Positions 42,030 through 53,469 of a DNA stretch of 64,000 nt are shown piece by piece. The stretch's first letter is position 1, and each line of letters opens with the position of its first letter. Both the position numbers and the translations under genes were made by a program. The notes under the pieces are model-generated. The model was not told where the DNA came from. It was given only the letters and a program-made list of their open reading frames with translations, and did not search any database. The stretch comes from Burkholderia cenocepacia (lineage in GTDB: Bacteria > Pseudomonadota > Gammaproteobacteria > Burkholderiales > Burkholderiaceae). The stretch spans positions 1,116,001 through 1,180,000 of the forward strand of contig NZ_CP060039.1 in NCBI RefSeq assembly GCF_014211915.1. Reading direction: 5' to 3'.

Positions 42030-42656
42030 ATGAAGACGATTGCTGAAATCGTGAAGCTGGGCCCGGTCATTCCGGTGCTCGCCTTCGACTCGGTCGAGCA
42101 GGGCGAAAACGTGTCGCGTGCATTGCACGCGGGCGGCGTGAAGGTGCTCGAGATCACGCTGCGCACGCCGGCCGGGCTGGACGCGATCCAGCGCGCGAGC
42201 CAGCTCGCGGACGACATCGTCGTCGGCGTCGGCACGATCACGAAGCCCGAGCACTGCGCGCAGGCCAAGCGTGCGGGCGCGAAGTTCGGGGTGTCGCCGG
42301 GCCTGACGAAGGAGCTGCACCTCGCGTCGCTCGACGCCGGCCTGCCGCTGCTGCCGGGCGTGATGACGCCGAGCGACATCATCCAGGCGCTCGAATTCGG
42401 TTACGAGATCGTGAAGTTCTTCCCCGCGCAGCAGGCGGGCGGCGTGCCGATGCTGCAGGCGTTCCATGGCCCGTTCCCGGCGCTGAAGTTCTGCCCGACC
42501 GGCGGCATCACGGTCGATACCGCGCCGAACTTCCTGAAACTGCCGAACGTCGTGTGCGTCGGCGGCTCGTGGCTCACGCCGAAGGCCGCGCTCGCCGCGC
42601 AGGATTGGGCCGAAGTCACGCGCCTCGCGCAAGCAGCGAGCCAGCTGCCCCGTTAA
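42030..42656 (+). CDS. eda: KDPG aldolase
   Basis: Splits 2-keto-3-deoxy-6-phosphogluconate into pyruvate and glyceraldehyde-3-phosphate. The 208-aa class I aldolase shows VIPVLAFDS at the start, LEITLRTP with the catalytic Glu, and the Schiff-base Lys in EIVKFFPAQQAGG. CAAGGAGCC precedes the ATG. Its terminator separates it from gntP. Confidence 0.96.
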   Translation: MKTIAEIVKLGPVIPVLAFDSVEQGENVSRALHAGGVKVLEITLRTPAGLDAIQRASQLADDIVVGVGTITKPEHCAQAKRAGAKFGVSPGLTKELHLASLDAGLPLLPGVMTPSDIIQALEFGYEIVKFFPAQQAGGVPMLQAFHGPFPALKFCPTGGITVDTAPNFLKLPNVVCVGGSWLTPKAALAAQDWAEVTRLAQAASQLPR

Positions 42657-42678
42657 GACTTGTACCAGATGACGGTTC

Positions 42679-42725
42679 AGCCCTCGGAAAGCAAGCGTTA
42701 GTGCTTGTTTTACCGAGGGTTTTTG
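42679..42725 (+). terminator. Terminator after eda
   Basis: CCCTCGG (42681-42687) pairs with CCGAGGG (42713-42719), with an inner GCAAGC/GCTTGT stem and a following TTTTT run. Confidence 0.85.
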
Positions 42726-42728
42726 CTG

Positions 42729-42744
42729 ATGGAACCGGTTCTAT
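42729..42744. promoter_or_regulatory. LacI/GntR-type operator before gntP
   Basis: ATGGAACCGGTTCTAT: central palindrome GAACCGGTTC with CG at its centre, extended by AT/AT, one mismatched pair. This is the form of LacI-family operators. It sits just upstream of a TAAAAT -10 element (42765-42770). Confidence 0.5.
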
Positions 42745-42764
42745 CCGCGGATCGCAAAGATAAG

Positions 42765-42770
42765 TAAAAT
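42765..42770 (+). promoter_or_regulatory. Probable -10 element of gntP
   Basis: TAAAAT 104 bases before gntP; the -35 region would fall at about 42742-42747, at the edge of the palindrome at 42729-42744. Confidence 0.4.
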
Positions 42771-42873
42771 TCAGCGTCCTGACGGGGGGGTACCCCCGTG
42801 TTTCGGAGACCCGCATAGCCGGGCATACTCGCAACGACTCGCCCGGTTCGAACAATTCTAGGAGGAGTGCCAC

Positions 42874-44235
42874 ATGGGGGCCGTCCAAGGCAGCATGCTG
42901 CTCGTATTCACGCTGATCGCGATTGCCGCGCTGATCCTGATGATCGCGCGCTACAAGATCTACCCGTTCCTGGTGCTGATCATCGTCTCGCTCGGCCTCG
43001 GTCTCGTCGTCGGCATGCCGATGGACAAGATCGTCAAGTCGTTCGAAACGGGCACCGGCGGCACGCTCGGCCACATCGCGATCGTCGTCGGCCTCGGCAC
43101 GATGCTCGGCAAGATGATGGCCGAATCGGGCGGTGCCGAACGGATCGCGACCACGCTGATCGACTGGTTCGGTGAAAAGAACATCCACTGGGCGATGATG
43201 TTCGTCGCGATCATCGTCGGCCTGCCGGTGTTCTTCGAAGTCGGCTTCGTGCTGCTGATCCCGATCGCGTTCAACGTCGCGAAGCGCACCGGCAAGTCGC
43301 TGCTCGTCGTCGGCCTGCCGATGGTGGCCGGCCTGTCGGTCGTGCACGGGCTGATCCCGCCGCACCCGGCCGCGCTGCTGGCCGTCCAGCAATACGGCGC
43401 CGATATCGGCAAGACGATCGCCTTCGGCCTGGTCGTCGGCGTGCCGACCGCGATCATCGCGGGCCCGCTGTTCGCGCTGATGATCTCGAAGTTCGTGAAG
43501 CTGCCGGAAAACAACCCGCTCGCGTCGCAATTCGTCGATTCGCGCACGGACGGCGGCAAGCGCGAGCTGCCGAGCTTCGGCATCACGCTGTTCACGATCC
43601 TGCTGCCCGTCGTGCTGATGCTCGTCGGCAGCTGGGCCGACCTGGTGTTCACGCCGAAGTCGCTGCCGAACAACCTGCTGCGCTTTGCGGGCAACTCGGA
43701 CGTCGCGCTGCTGATCGCCGTGCTCGTGAGCTTCTGGACCTTCGGCGCGAAGCAGGGCTTCAACCGCGACCAGATCCAGAAGTTCTGCGGCGAGTGCCTG
43801 GCGCCGATCGCCGGGATCACGCTGATCGTCGGCGCGGGCGGCGGCTTCGGCGGCGTCCTGCGCGACAGCGGGATTTCGCAGCAGATCGTCGAGACCGCGA
43901 AGCACGCGCACCTGTCGCCGCTGCTGCTCGGCTGGTTCGTCGCGGCACTGATGCGTCTCGCGACGGGTTCGGCGACGGTCGCGATGACGACGGCCTGCGG
44001 TATCGTCGCGCCGATCGCGGCGGCGTCGGGCGCGTCGGTCCGGCCGGAACTGCTGGTGCTCGCGACGGGCTCGGGCTCGCTGATCTTCTCGCACGTGAAC
44101 GACGGCGGCTTCTGGCTGATCAAGGAATATTTCGGGATGACGGTGGGCCAGACGTTCAAGACCTGGTCGCTGCTTGAAACCATCATCTCGGTGCTCGGTC
44201 TGAGTTTTACGCTGTTGCTGAGCGTGGTTCTGTAA
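42874..44235 (+). CDS. gntP: Gluconate permease, GntP family
   Basis: A 453-aa gluconate:proton symporter with about twelve to fourteen hydrophobic segments. Family segments include LGLGLVVGMPMDKIVKSFETGTGGTLG near residues 36-62, LIPPHPAALLAV near 166 and RLATGSATVAM near 365. A strong AGGAGG lies 8 bases before the ATG. gluconokinase follows 13 bases after the stop, so uptake and phosphorylation are coupled and feed 6-phosphogluconate to edd. Confidence 0.93.
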   Translation: MGAVQGSMLLVFTLIAIAALILMIARYKIYPFLVLIIVSLGLGLVVGMPMDKIVKSFETGTGGTLGHIAIVVGLGTMLGKMMAESGGAERIATTLIDWFGEKNIHWAMMFVAIIVGLPVFFEVGFVLLIPIAFNVAKRTGKSLLVVGLPMVAGLSVVHGLIPPHPAALLAVQQYGADIGKTIAFGLVVGVPTAIIAGPLFALMISKFVKLPENNPLASQFVDSRTDGGKRELPSFGITLFTILLPVVLMLVGSWADLVFTPKSLPNNLLRFAGNSDVALLIAVLVSFWTFGAKQGFNRDQIQKFCGECLAPIAGITLIVGAGGGFGGVLRDSGISQQIVETAKHAHLSPLLLGWFVAALMRLATGSATVAMTTACGIVAPIAAASGASVRPELLVLATGSGSLIFSHVNDGGFWLIKEYFGMTVGQTFKTWSLLETIISVLGLSFTLLLSVVL

Positions 44236-44248
44236 CAAGGGGTAGTCA

Positions 44249-44752
44249 ATGATTCTGATCGCAATGGGCGTGTCGGGCGCGGGCAAGTCGCTGATCGGCG
44301 AAATGCTGGCGGAACGCCTGTCGTGCAGCTATACCGATGGCGACGCGTTTCACAGCGCGGCGAACAAGGAAAAGATGCACCACGGTATTCCGCTGACCGA
44401 TGAAGACCGCTGGCCGTGGCTGCGCACGATTCGTGCGGCCATCGAGGAAAAGCAGCGCGCCGGCGAAACCGCCGTGTTCACGTGCTCGTCGCTGAAGCGG
44501 TCGTACCGCGACGTGCTGCGCGGCACCGACACCGACGTGCGGTTCGTGTATCTGAAGGGTTCGTTCGAGGTGTTGCAGGAGCGTCTGAAAAGCCGCACCG
44601 GCCATTTCTTCGATCCGTCGCTGCTGAAGAGCCAGCTGGACACGCTCGAGGAGCCGGGCCCGGACGAGGCGATCGAGGTCAGCATCGAGCTGACGCCCGA
44701 GCAGATCGTCGATCAGGTCATGCTGAAGATCGGCCTCGCGCAGCAGCACTGA
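44249..44752 (+). CDS. gntK: Gluconokinase
   Basis: Phosphorylates gluconate to 6-phosphogluconate. The 167-aa P-loop kinase has Walker A GVSGAGKS (residues 7-14), the YTDGDAFHSAANKEKMHHGIPL-like substrate segment after it, and FTCSSLKRSYRDVLR. Together with gntP, edd and eda it makes a complete gluconate-to-triose route. A perfect terminator follows. Confidence 0.95.
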   Translation: MILIAMGVSGAGKSLIGEMLAERLSCSYTDGDAFHSAANKEKMHHGIPLTDEDRWPWLRTIRAAIEEKQRAGETAVFTCSSLKRSYRDVLRGTDTDVRFVYLKGSFEVLQERLKSRTGHFFDPSLLKSQLDTLEEPGPDEAIEVSIELTPEQIVDQVMLKIGLAQQH

Positions 44753-44776
44753 GCGCGGTTCGCGGTCATCGTCATG

Positions 44777-44802
44777 AAAAAGGCGCCTTCGGGCGCCTTT
44801 TT
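44777..44802 (+). terminator. Terminator after gntK
   Basis: AAAAAGGCGCC pairs perfectly with GGCGCCTTTTT around a TTCG tetraloop; bidirectional, also serving the convergent TetR gene. Confidence 0.9.
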
Positions 44803-44823
44803 CGTTGGCGATGCGCGAGCCGG

Positions 44824-45495
44824 TCAGGCCATGCGTGCGCGTTGCGCGATGCCGTCGAGCAGCACGTCGAGCATCGTGTCGTGCACGACGGCCGGATCGA
44901 GCTGCGCGTAGAGCGGGGCGGCCGACTTGACGAGCGGATGCGCGGCGTCGGACAGCGCGTGCATTTCCGCGAGCTCGACGTCGTTCGCGGCGCGCGTGAG
45001 GCCGCCCGCTTCGGCGGCGGCGAGCCCGATCACGCTCGCGTACCAGCCGACGCATACCGACGGCAGCGCCGCGCGCGGGATGCCGGCATCGGTCAGCGCG
45101 CGATGCACGGCCTCGATGTGCGCGAGATCGGCCAGCCCCGTGCTCATGTGCCGCTGCAGCAGCGCGAACGCGGCGGGGTAGCGCAGCGCGAGCGCGCGGT
45201 ACTGGCGCGCGAGGTCACGCAGCCGTTCACGCCACGGCAGTGAAGGCTCGACCGGCACGAGCGAGCGCGACAGCGCATTCGCGATCGCGCGGCTCAGGCC
45301 TTCCTTCGACTTGAAGTGATACAGCACGCTCATCGGGTCGCAGCCGACCGATTGCGCGAGCTTGCGCACGCTGAACGCGGCTTCGCCGACGTCTTCGAGC
45401 AGCGCGAGCGCGGCCGCGACGATCGCGTCCTTGTCGAGGCCGCGCGGCCCTTGGGCGGGTTTGTCTTTCATCGAGGCGGGCTGGCAGGCCGGCAT
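44824..45495 (-). CDS. TetR-family transcriptional regulator
   Basis: A 223-aa regulator with an N-terminal TetR helix-turn-helix (FSVRKLAQSVGCDPMSVLYHF, about residues 41-61) and a helical ligand domain with a TetR_C-like PAAFALLQRHM segment. A second in-frame Met (MKDKPAQG, eight residues in) could be the start; neither has a strong ribosome site. It is divergent from the FAD oxidoreductase gene, with a tandem palindromic operator in the gap, so it probably represses that gene and itself. The ligand is unknown. Confidence 0.85.
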   Translation of the reverse strand: MPACQPASMKDKPAQGPRGLDKDAIVAAALALLEDVGEAAFSVRKLAQSVGCDPMSVLYHFKSKEGLSRAIANALSRSLVPVEPSLPWRERLRDLARQYRALALRYPAAFALLQRHMSTGLADLAHIEAVHRALTDAGIPRAALPSVCVGWYASVIGLAAAEAGGLTRAANDVELAEMHALSDAAHPLVKSAAPLYAQLDPAVVHDTMLDVLLDGIAQRARMA

Positions 45496-45525
45496 GACGC
45501 CGGTTGTAAACTTGACGAAAGTTTA

Positions 45526-45559
45526 TTCTACACTGTAGAATTATTTCTGCGGTGTAGAA
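45526..45559. promoter_or_regulatory. Tandem TetR-type operator
   Basis: TTCTACA-C-TGTAGAA (45526-45540, perfect) is followed 19 bases centre to centre by TTCTGCG-G-TGTAGAA (45545-45559, one degenerate arm). Both lie between the TetR gene and the divergent oxidoreductase. Confidence 0.7.
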
Positions 45560-45755
45560 ATTGGGTGTCCCGGCACCTTTCAATACGTGCTTTCGCACAG
45601 TCCGGGATCCAGGCGGCACGAGCGTGCCCGCCGTCAACACGGGCCATCGCGCCCCCTTTCTCGTTGACTCCCATGTGGAACCGGCTGCCCCCACCCGCGA
45701 AGCCTCGAAGCAACGAGGCCCTTCGACAGGCGGCCAAGACCATGCAAGTGCAATC

Positions 45756-47176
45756 ATGACGTCCCATAACAAGCCCGTGATCCAGGGCGAAGCGCGTTTC
45801 GCGCAAACGCAGCTGAATATCGAAAAAGACAACTGGAACTGGTGCGATCCGGTCCGCTATGACGGCGAGCGCCCGGCGAACTGGTACGAGGCGTCGCTGT
45901 CGCGCCATGAAAACAGCGCGCCGCTCGCACAAGATGCCGTGTGCGACGTGCTCGTGATCGGCGCGGGCCTGCTCGGCGCCTCGGCCGCGCTGCATCTGGC
46001 GGAAGCGGGCGTCGACACGATCCTCGTCGACAAGCATCACGTCGGCTCGGCCGCGTCCGGTCGCAACGGCGGGCAACTCACGCCCGGCCTCGCGCGCTGG
46101 GAAGCGGCCGACATGATCGAGAACCTGTCGCACGACGATGCGAAGCGGTTGTGGCGCTTCGCGTCGGCCGAGTCGATGGACCTGATCGACGGGATCGGCG
46201 CGCGTTACGCGCTCGATCTCGACCGCAAGCGCGGCCACGTGACGGCGGCGGTTCACCCCGGCCACATGAGCGCGCTGCTCGACGGCGCGGATGCGCGCCG
46301 TCACCTTGGCGACGCGGGCGTGACGCTCGTCGGCCGCCATCAGCTGCACGACGAATACGTACGCTCGGGCTGTATCACGGCGCGGCGATCGACGCGATCG
46401 GCGGCCAGATTCACCCGCTCGCACTGGTGCGCGGCCTCGTGCACGGCTTCCGGCTGAACGGCGGCGCGCTGTTCGAAGGCACCGAAGTGCTCGAGCTCGA
46501 CGAGACGCCCGCCGGCGTCGTCGCGACGACGCCGGGCGGCACCATCACCGCGCGCAAGGGTGTGGTGCTCGCGCTGCACAACACGACGTTCCGGCTGCTC
46601 GACGACGGCGCGGCGACCACCGTGCCGTTCTTCACGTACGTGAGCGTGACGGCGCCGCTCGACGTCGACGTCGCGACGCTGATGCCGGCCGGCATGCCGG
46701 TGTACGACACGCAGTTCCAGATCGACTACTACCGGCCGGTGCGCGGCAACCGCCTGCTGTTCGGCGGGCAGGGCACCGGCAGCTGCTGGGCGCAGCCCGA
46801 CGTCAACGCGTATCTGCTGACGCGGCTGAACACGGTGTTTCCGCAGTACGACGGCCGCTTCGCGCTCGATTACTGCTGGAGCGGCGTCAGCGATTTCACG
46901 CTGAACGGCGCGACCGACAGCCGCAAGACCGACGGCCGCGTGCCGATGTACATGGTGCAGGGCTGGAGCGGGCATGGCGTCGCGCAGACGGTGCGGATCG
47001 GCAAGGCGATCTGCGACGATTTCGTCGGCCGCAACGACGATTTCTCGATGCTCACGGGCATCGACCATCGCGCGATTCCGCTCGGCCGGCAGCTGTCGCC
47101 GATCGCGATTCCGGCCGCGAAGGCGGCGATGAGCGTGATGAGCGCGCTGAACCCGGGGCGGATGATCTCGTTCTGA
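45756..47176 (+). pseudogene. FAD-dependent amine oxidoreductase (DAO family), with an apparent one-base frameshift
   Basis: A DadA/PuuB-like flavin oxidase. The first part (from ATG 45756) has the GxGxxG FAD motif VIGAGLLGASAALHLAEAG and AASGRNGGQLTPG, typical of gamma-glutamylputrescine oxidase-like enzymes. After ...HDEYVRSG near 46366 the frame is lost. The matching continuation LYHGAAIDAIGGQIHPLALV is in the next frame and runs to the normal end WSGHGVAQ...ALNPGRMISF at 47176. One extra base in GGGC near 46367-46370 would restore a 473-aa protein. The intact sequence on both sides suggests a recent mutation or a sequencing error. Likely controlled by the divergent TetR protein. Confidence 0.8.
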
Positions 47177-47194
47177 TCGGCTGCGGCAGGCAAC

Positions 47195-47233
47195 AAAAAG
47201 CCCGATGCGAATCGCTTCGCATCGGGCTTTTTT
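47195..47233. terminator. Bidirectional terminator between the FAD oxidase and purB
   Basis: AAAAAGCCCGATGCGA (47195-47210) pairs with TCGCATCGGGCTTTTT (47217-47232). A and T tracts on both sides serve both convergent genes. Confidence 0.9.
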
Positions 47234-47253
47234 CGTCGGGGCGACGGCGGCGC

Positions 47254-49874
<2,621 letters not shown>

Positions 49875-50030
49875 TCGCCGGTTAACCGCCGACGGTCAAT
49901 CCGGCCGATCGACCCGGCCGGCTGACGGCGCTCCTGCAGCGTCTATCGGACGGCTGTCCCGCGGCTGGCCCGCGTCAGTCCAATCCGGTTTTTCACGAAC
50001 GCGATGCACGGCTGATCGCGGGCGTTCTTG

Positions 50031-50053
50031 CGCAAATCGACCGCGGATTTGCG
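50031..50053. promoter_or_regulatory. Inverted repeat upstream of gdhA
   Basis: CGCAAATC (50031-50038) and GATTTGCG (50046-50053) form a perfect 8-7-8 dyad about 110 bases before gdhA, in a gap that turns AT-rich towards the gene. It could be an operator; no T-run follows that would make it a terminator. Confidence 0.4.
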
Positions 50054-50161
50054 AAAAATCGCGATCATGCAAGAAACGCATAATCGAATAAACAAACGGC
50101 ATTGGATAAAAAAAACGGCTTTTTCGACAATGTGCGCAATCCGTTGAACGTTGGAGCTTCC

Positions 50162-51448
50162 ATGTCTTCGCAACAGCAGTCCATCCCGTCCTACCTGCAC
50201 GCCGACGATCTCGGCCCGTGGGGCAACTACCTTCAGCAGGTCGATCGCGTCGCGCCGTACCTCGGTTCGCTGTCGCGCTGGCTCGAAACGCTGAAGCGTC
50301 CGAAGCGCATCCTGATCGTCGACTGCCCGATCGAGCTCGACAACGGCACCGTCGCGCACTTCGAAGGCTATCGCGTGCAGCACAACGTGTCGCGCGGTCC
50401 GGGCAAGGGCGGCGTGCGCTACCACCAGGACGTGACGCTGTCGGAAGTGATGGCGCTGTCGGCATGGATGTCGGTGAAGAACGCGGCCGTGAACGTGCCG
50501 TACGGCGGCGCGAAGGGCGGTATCCGCGTCGACCCGCGCAAGCTGTCGCGTGGTGAGCTCGAGCGCGTGACGCGCCGCTACACCAGCGAAATCGGCATCA
50601 TCATCGGGCCGAACACGGACATCCCGGCGCCGGACGTCAACACCAACGAACAGGTGATGGCGTGGATGATGGACACGTACTCGATGAACCAGGGCCAGAC
50701 GTCGACCGGCGTCGTGACCGGCAAGCCGATCGCGCTCGGCGGTTCGCTCGGCCGCAAGGAAGCAACGGGCCGCGGCGTGTTCGTCGTCGGCTCCGAAGCG
50801 GCGAAGAAGAAGGGCCTGGAAATCGAAGGCGCACGCATCGCGGTGCAAGGTTTCGGCAACGTCGGCGGTATCGCGGCGAAGCTGTTCCAGGAAGCGGGCG
50901 CGAAGGTGATCGCGGTGCAGGATCACACGGGCACGATCTACCAGCCGGCCGGCCTCGATTCGAACAAGCTGCTCGACCACGTCGCCCGCACCGGCGGCGT
51001 CGCGGGCTTCGAAGGCGCCGAGCCGATGCCGAACGACGAGTTCTGGACGGTCGAGACCGACATCCTGATCCCGGCGGCGCTGGAAAACCAGATCACCGAG
51101 AAGAACGCGGCGAAGATCCGCACGAAGATCGTCGTCGAAGGCGCGAACGGCCCGACGACGACGGCGGCGGACGACATCCTGAGCGCGAACGGCGTGCTCG
51201 TGATCCCCGACGTGATCGCGAACGCGGGTGGCGTGACCGTGTCGTACTTCGAGTGGGTGCAGGATTTCTCGAGCTTCTTCTGGACGGAAGACGAGATCAA
51301 CCATCGTCTCGAGCGCGTGATGCGCGAAGCGTTCGCCGGCGTGTGGGCGGTCGCGGAAGAGCACAAGGTGACGGTGCGTACGGCGGCGTTCATCGTCGCG
51401 TGCAAGCGCATCCTGATGGCGCGCGAAATGCGCGGCCTCTACCCCTGA
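50162..51448 (+). CDS. gdhA: Glutamate dehydrogenase
   Basis: Interconverts glutamate with 2-oxoglutarate and ammonia. The 428-aa enzyme has the substrate segment [15 protein letters not shown], the catalytic-Lys region [13 protein letters not shown] near residues 113-125, and a Rossmann [10 protein letters not shown] near 233. A TTG at 50102 would add 20 residues; ATG 50162, with GGAG before it, is preferred. Placed directly upstream of the glutamate/aspartate importer, it can deaminate the imported glutamate. NAD versus NADP use cannot be told here. Confidence 0.93.
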   Translation: MSSQQQSIPSYLHADDLGPWGNYLQQVDRVAPYLGSLSRWLETLKRPKRILIVDCPIELDNGTVAHFEGYRVQHNVSRGPGKGGVRYHQDVTLSEVMALSAWMSVKNAAVNVPYGGAKGGIRVDPRKLSRGELERVTRRYTSEIGIIIGPNTDIPAPDVNTNEQVMAWMMDTYSMNQGQTSTGVVTGKPIALGGSLGRKEATGRGVFVVGSEAAKKKGLEIEGARIAVQGFGNVGGIAAKLFQEAGAKVIAVQDHTGTIYQPAGLDSNKLLDHVARTGGVAGFEGAEPMPNDEFWTVETDILIPAALENQITEKNAAKIRTKIVVEGANGPTTTAADDILSANGVLVIPDVIANAGGVTVSYFEWVQDFSSFFWTEDEINHRLERVMREAFAGVWAVAEEHKVTVRTAAFIVACKRILMAREMRGLYP

Positions 51449-51459
51449 TCGGACGTCCC

Positions 51460-51529
51460 GACCGGGCGTCCCTAACCGGGCGTCCCTAACCGGGCGTCCC
51501 TGACCGGGCGTCCCTGACCGGGCGTCCCC
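51460..51529 (+). repeat. Five tandem 14-base units after gdhA
   Basis: Units RACCGGGCGTCCCT at 51460, 51474, 51488, 51502 and 51516 (the last ends in C), preceded by a degenerate copy that overlaps the gdhA stop. Variation is confined to the first base and the final base. Non-coding. Confidence 0.9.
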
Positions 51530-51584
51530 GATCGACGACCATGATCGATTCATGACGCAATCCACCCGATTGTGGATATGAACC

Positions 51585-51620
51585 CGCGCGGGCGGTGCCG
51601 AATCCGGCACCGCCCGCGCG
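51585..51620. repeat. Perfect 16-bp GC hairpin between gdhA and gltI
   Basis: A 16-base arm (51585-51600) pairs without mismatch with 51605-51620 around the loop AATC. No T-run follows on either strand, so it is not a standard rho-independent terminator; it may be a transcript-stabilising hairpin or a repetitive extragenic palindrome. Confidence 0.85.
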
Positions 51621-51750
51621 TGCATCTGGAGCGCCCGGAGCCGGGAGGAAGGCTTCGCACAGGGTGATTCGTAGTGCGGTAAACAACCAGTACTTTCAAA
51701 AATATTACTTTGATACACTGGCGCGGGTTTTAGCCAAGGAGATGACCAAA

Positions 51751-52644
51751 ATGAAATACCACAAGGCAGTCCTGATGGCCGCGGCGCTGTGCGCGTTCGC
51801 AAGCGGCGCGTACGCTCAGGAGACTGGCACGCTGAAGAAGATCAAGGACACGGGCGTGATCGCGCTGGGCCACCGCGAATCGTCGATTCCGTTCTCCTAC
51901 TACGACCAGAACCAGCAGGTGGTCGGCTATTCGCGCGAGTTCCAGCTGAAGATCGTGGACGCGGTGAAGAAGAAGCTGAACCTGCCGAACCTGCAGGTGA
52001 AGAACATCCCCGTCACGTCGCAGAACCGCATTCCGCTGGTGCAGAACGGCACGGTCGACATCGAGTGCGGTTCGACGACCAACAACCTCGAGCGTCAGCA
52101 GCAAGCCGCGTTCTCCGACACGATCTTCGTGATCGGCACGCGCCTGATGACGAAGAAGGATTCGGGTGTCAAGGATTTCGCCGACCTGAAGGGCAAGACG
52201 GTCGTGACGACCGCCGGCACGACGTCGGAGCGCCTGCTGCGCAAGATGAACAACGACAAGCAGCTCGGCATGAACATCATCAGCGCGAAGGATCACGGCG
52301 ATTCGTTCAACACGCTGGAATCGGGCCGCGCGGTCGCATTCATGATGGATGACGCGCTGCTCGCGGGCGAGCGCGCGAAGGCGAAGCAGCCGGGCGAATG
52401 GGTGATCGTCGGCACGCCGCAATCGGAAGAGGCTTACGGCTGCATGATGCGCAAGGGCGACGCCGACTTCAAGAAGGTCGTCGACGACGCGATCTCGCAA
52501 GTCGAGAAGTCGGGCGAAGCCGCGAAGATCTACGCGAAGTGGTTCGAGAACCCGATTCCGCCGAAGGGGCTGAACCTGAACTTCCCGCTGTCCGATTCGA
52601 TGAAGAAGCTGTACGCGAACCCGAACGACAAGGCGCTCGACTGA
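51751..52644 (+). CDS. gltI: Glutamate/aspartate ABC transporter substrate-binding protein
   Basis: Periplasmic binding protein of 297 aa. A signal peptide (MKYHKAVLMAAALCAFASGAYAQE) is followed by the family 3 solute-binding fold, with GHRESSIPFSYYDQNQQVVGYS, the VDIECGSTTNNLERQQQ segment and a C-terminal KWFENPIPPKGLNLNFPLS. ATG 51751 is chosen; AAGGAG at 51736-51741 suits it and abuts a second ATG at 51742. A hairpin with T-run follows before gltJ, which would leave gltI more abundant than the membrane genes. Confidence 0.93.
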   Translation: MKYHKAVLMAAALCAFASGAYAQETGTLKKIKDTGVIALGHRESSIPFSYYDQNQQVVGYSREFQLKIVDAVKKKLNLPNLQVKNIPVTSQNRIPLVQNGTVDIECGSTTNNLERQQQAAFSDTIFVIGTRLMTKKDSGVKDFADLKGKTVVTTAGTTSERLLRKMNNDKQLGMNIISAKDHGDSFNTLESGRAVAFMMDDALLAGERAKAKQPGEWVIVGTPQSEEAYGCMMRKGDADFKKVVDDAISQVEKSGEAAKIYAKWFENPIPPKGLNLNFPLSDSMKKLYANPNDKALD

Positions 52645-52678
52645 CCACACGGCCGTTGATGCAGAAATGACGCTACTG

Positions 52679-52713
52679 AAACGGAAGAGGCGCTGCTTCT
52701 TCCGTTTCTTTTT
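52679..52713 (+). terminator. Intercistronic hairpin between gltI and gltJ
   Basis: AAACGGAAGA (52679-52688) pairs with TCTTCCGTTT (52698-52707), followed by CTTTTT. It lies inside the operon, 15 bases before the gltJ start, so partial termination or 3'-end protection of gltI mRNA is likely. Confidence 0.75.
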
Positions 52714-52728
52714 GCTGGAGTCTTGCCC

Positions 52729-53469
52729 ATGTCTTACCACTGGAACTGGGGCATCTTTCTGAGCCCCGTGTCGACCGGCGAGCCGACGACTTATTTCGGA
52801 TGGCTGATGTCCGGCTTCTGGGTGACGATCGAAGTGTCGCTCGTCGCCTGGGTCATCGCGCTGATCGTCGGGTCGCTGTTCGGCGTGCTGCGCACCGTGC
52901 CGAACAAGTGGCTCGCCGCGATCGGCACCGTGTACGTGTCGATCTTCCGGAACATCCCGCTGATCGTGCAGTTCTTCGTCTGGTATCTCGTGATACCCGA
53001 GTTGCTGCCCGCGTCGATCGGCACCTGGATCAAGCAGTTGCCGCCCGGCACGCAGTTCTTTACCGCGTCGATCGTCTGTCTCGGCCTGTTCACGGGCGCG
53101 CGCGTGTGCGAACAGGTGCGCTCGGGGATCAACGCGCTGCCGAAGGGCCAGCGCGCGGCCGGCCTCGCGATGGGCTTCACGCAATGGCAGACGTATCGCT
53201 ACGTGCTGCTGCCCGTCGCGTACCGGATCATCGTGCCGCCGCTCACGTCGGAATTCCTGAACATCTTCAAGAACTCCGCCGTCGCGTCGACGATCGGCCT
53301 GCTCGACCTGTCCGCGCAGGCGCGCCAGCTCGTCGACTACACCGCGCAGACCTACGAGTCGTTCATCGCGGTCACGCTCGCCTACGTGCTGATCAACCTC
53401 GTCGTGATGGCGTTCATGCGCTGGATCGAAGGCCGCACGCGGCTGCCCGGCTATATCGGAGGCAAGTGA
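52729..53469 (+). CDS. gltJ: Glutamate/aspartate ABC transporter permease
   Basis: A 246-aa inner-membrane permease of the His/Glu/Gln/Arg/opine family, with about five transmembrane helices. The EAA-type loop is [26 protein letters not shown] 52729 ([10 protein letters not shown]) is preferred over TTG 52723. Its stop overlaps the gltK start by one base (TGATG). Confidence 0.92.
   Translation: MSYHWNWGIFLSPVSTGEPTTYFGWLMSGFWVTIEVSLVAWVIALIVGSLFGVLRTVPNKWLAAIGTVYVSIFRNIPLIVQFFVWYLVIPELLPASIGTWIKQLPPGTQFFTASIVCLGLFTGARVCEQVRSGINALPKGQRAAGLAMGFTQWQTYRYVLLPVAYRIIVPPLTSEFLNIFKNSAVASTIGLLDLSAQARQLVDYTAQTYESFIAVTLAYVLINLVVMAFMRWIEGRTRLPGYIGGK

Noticed and set aside
42784..42798. GGGGGTACCCCC palindrome before gntP as an operator
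   Set aside because: Homopolymer-based symmetry without a known regulator form; the LacI-like palindrome upstream is a better candidate.
51460..51529. CRISPR array
   Set aside because: Units of 14 bases are directly tandem, with no unique spacers and no cas genes.
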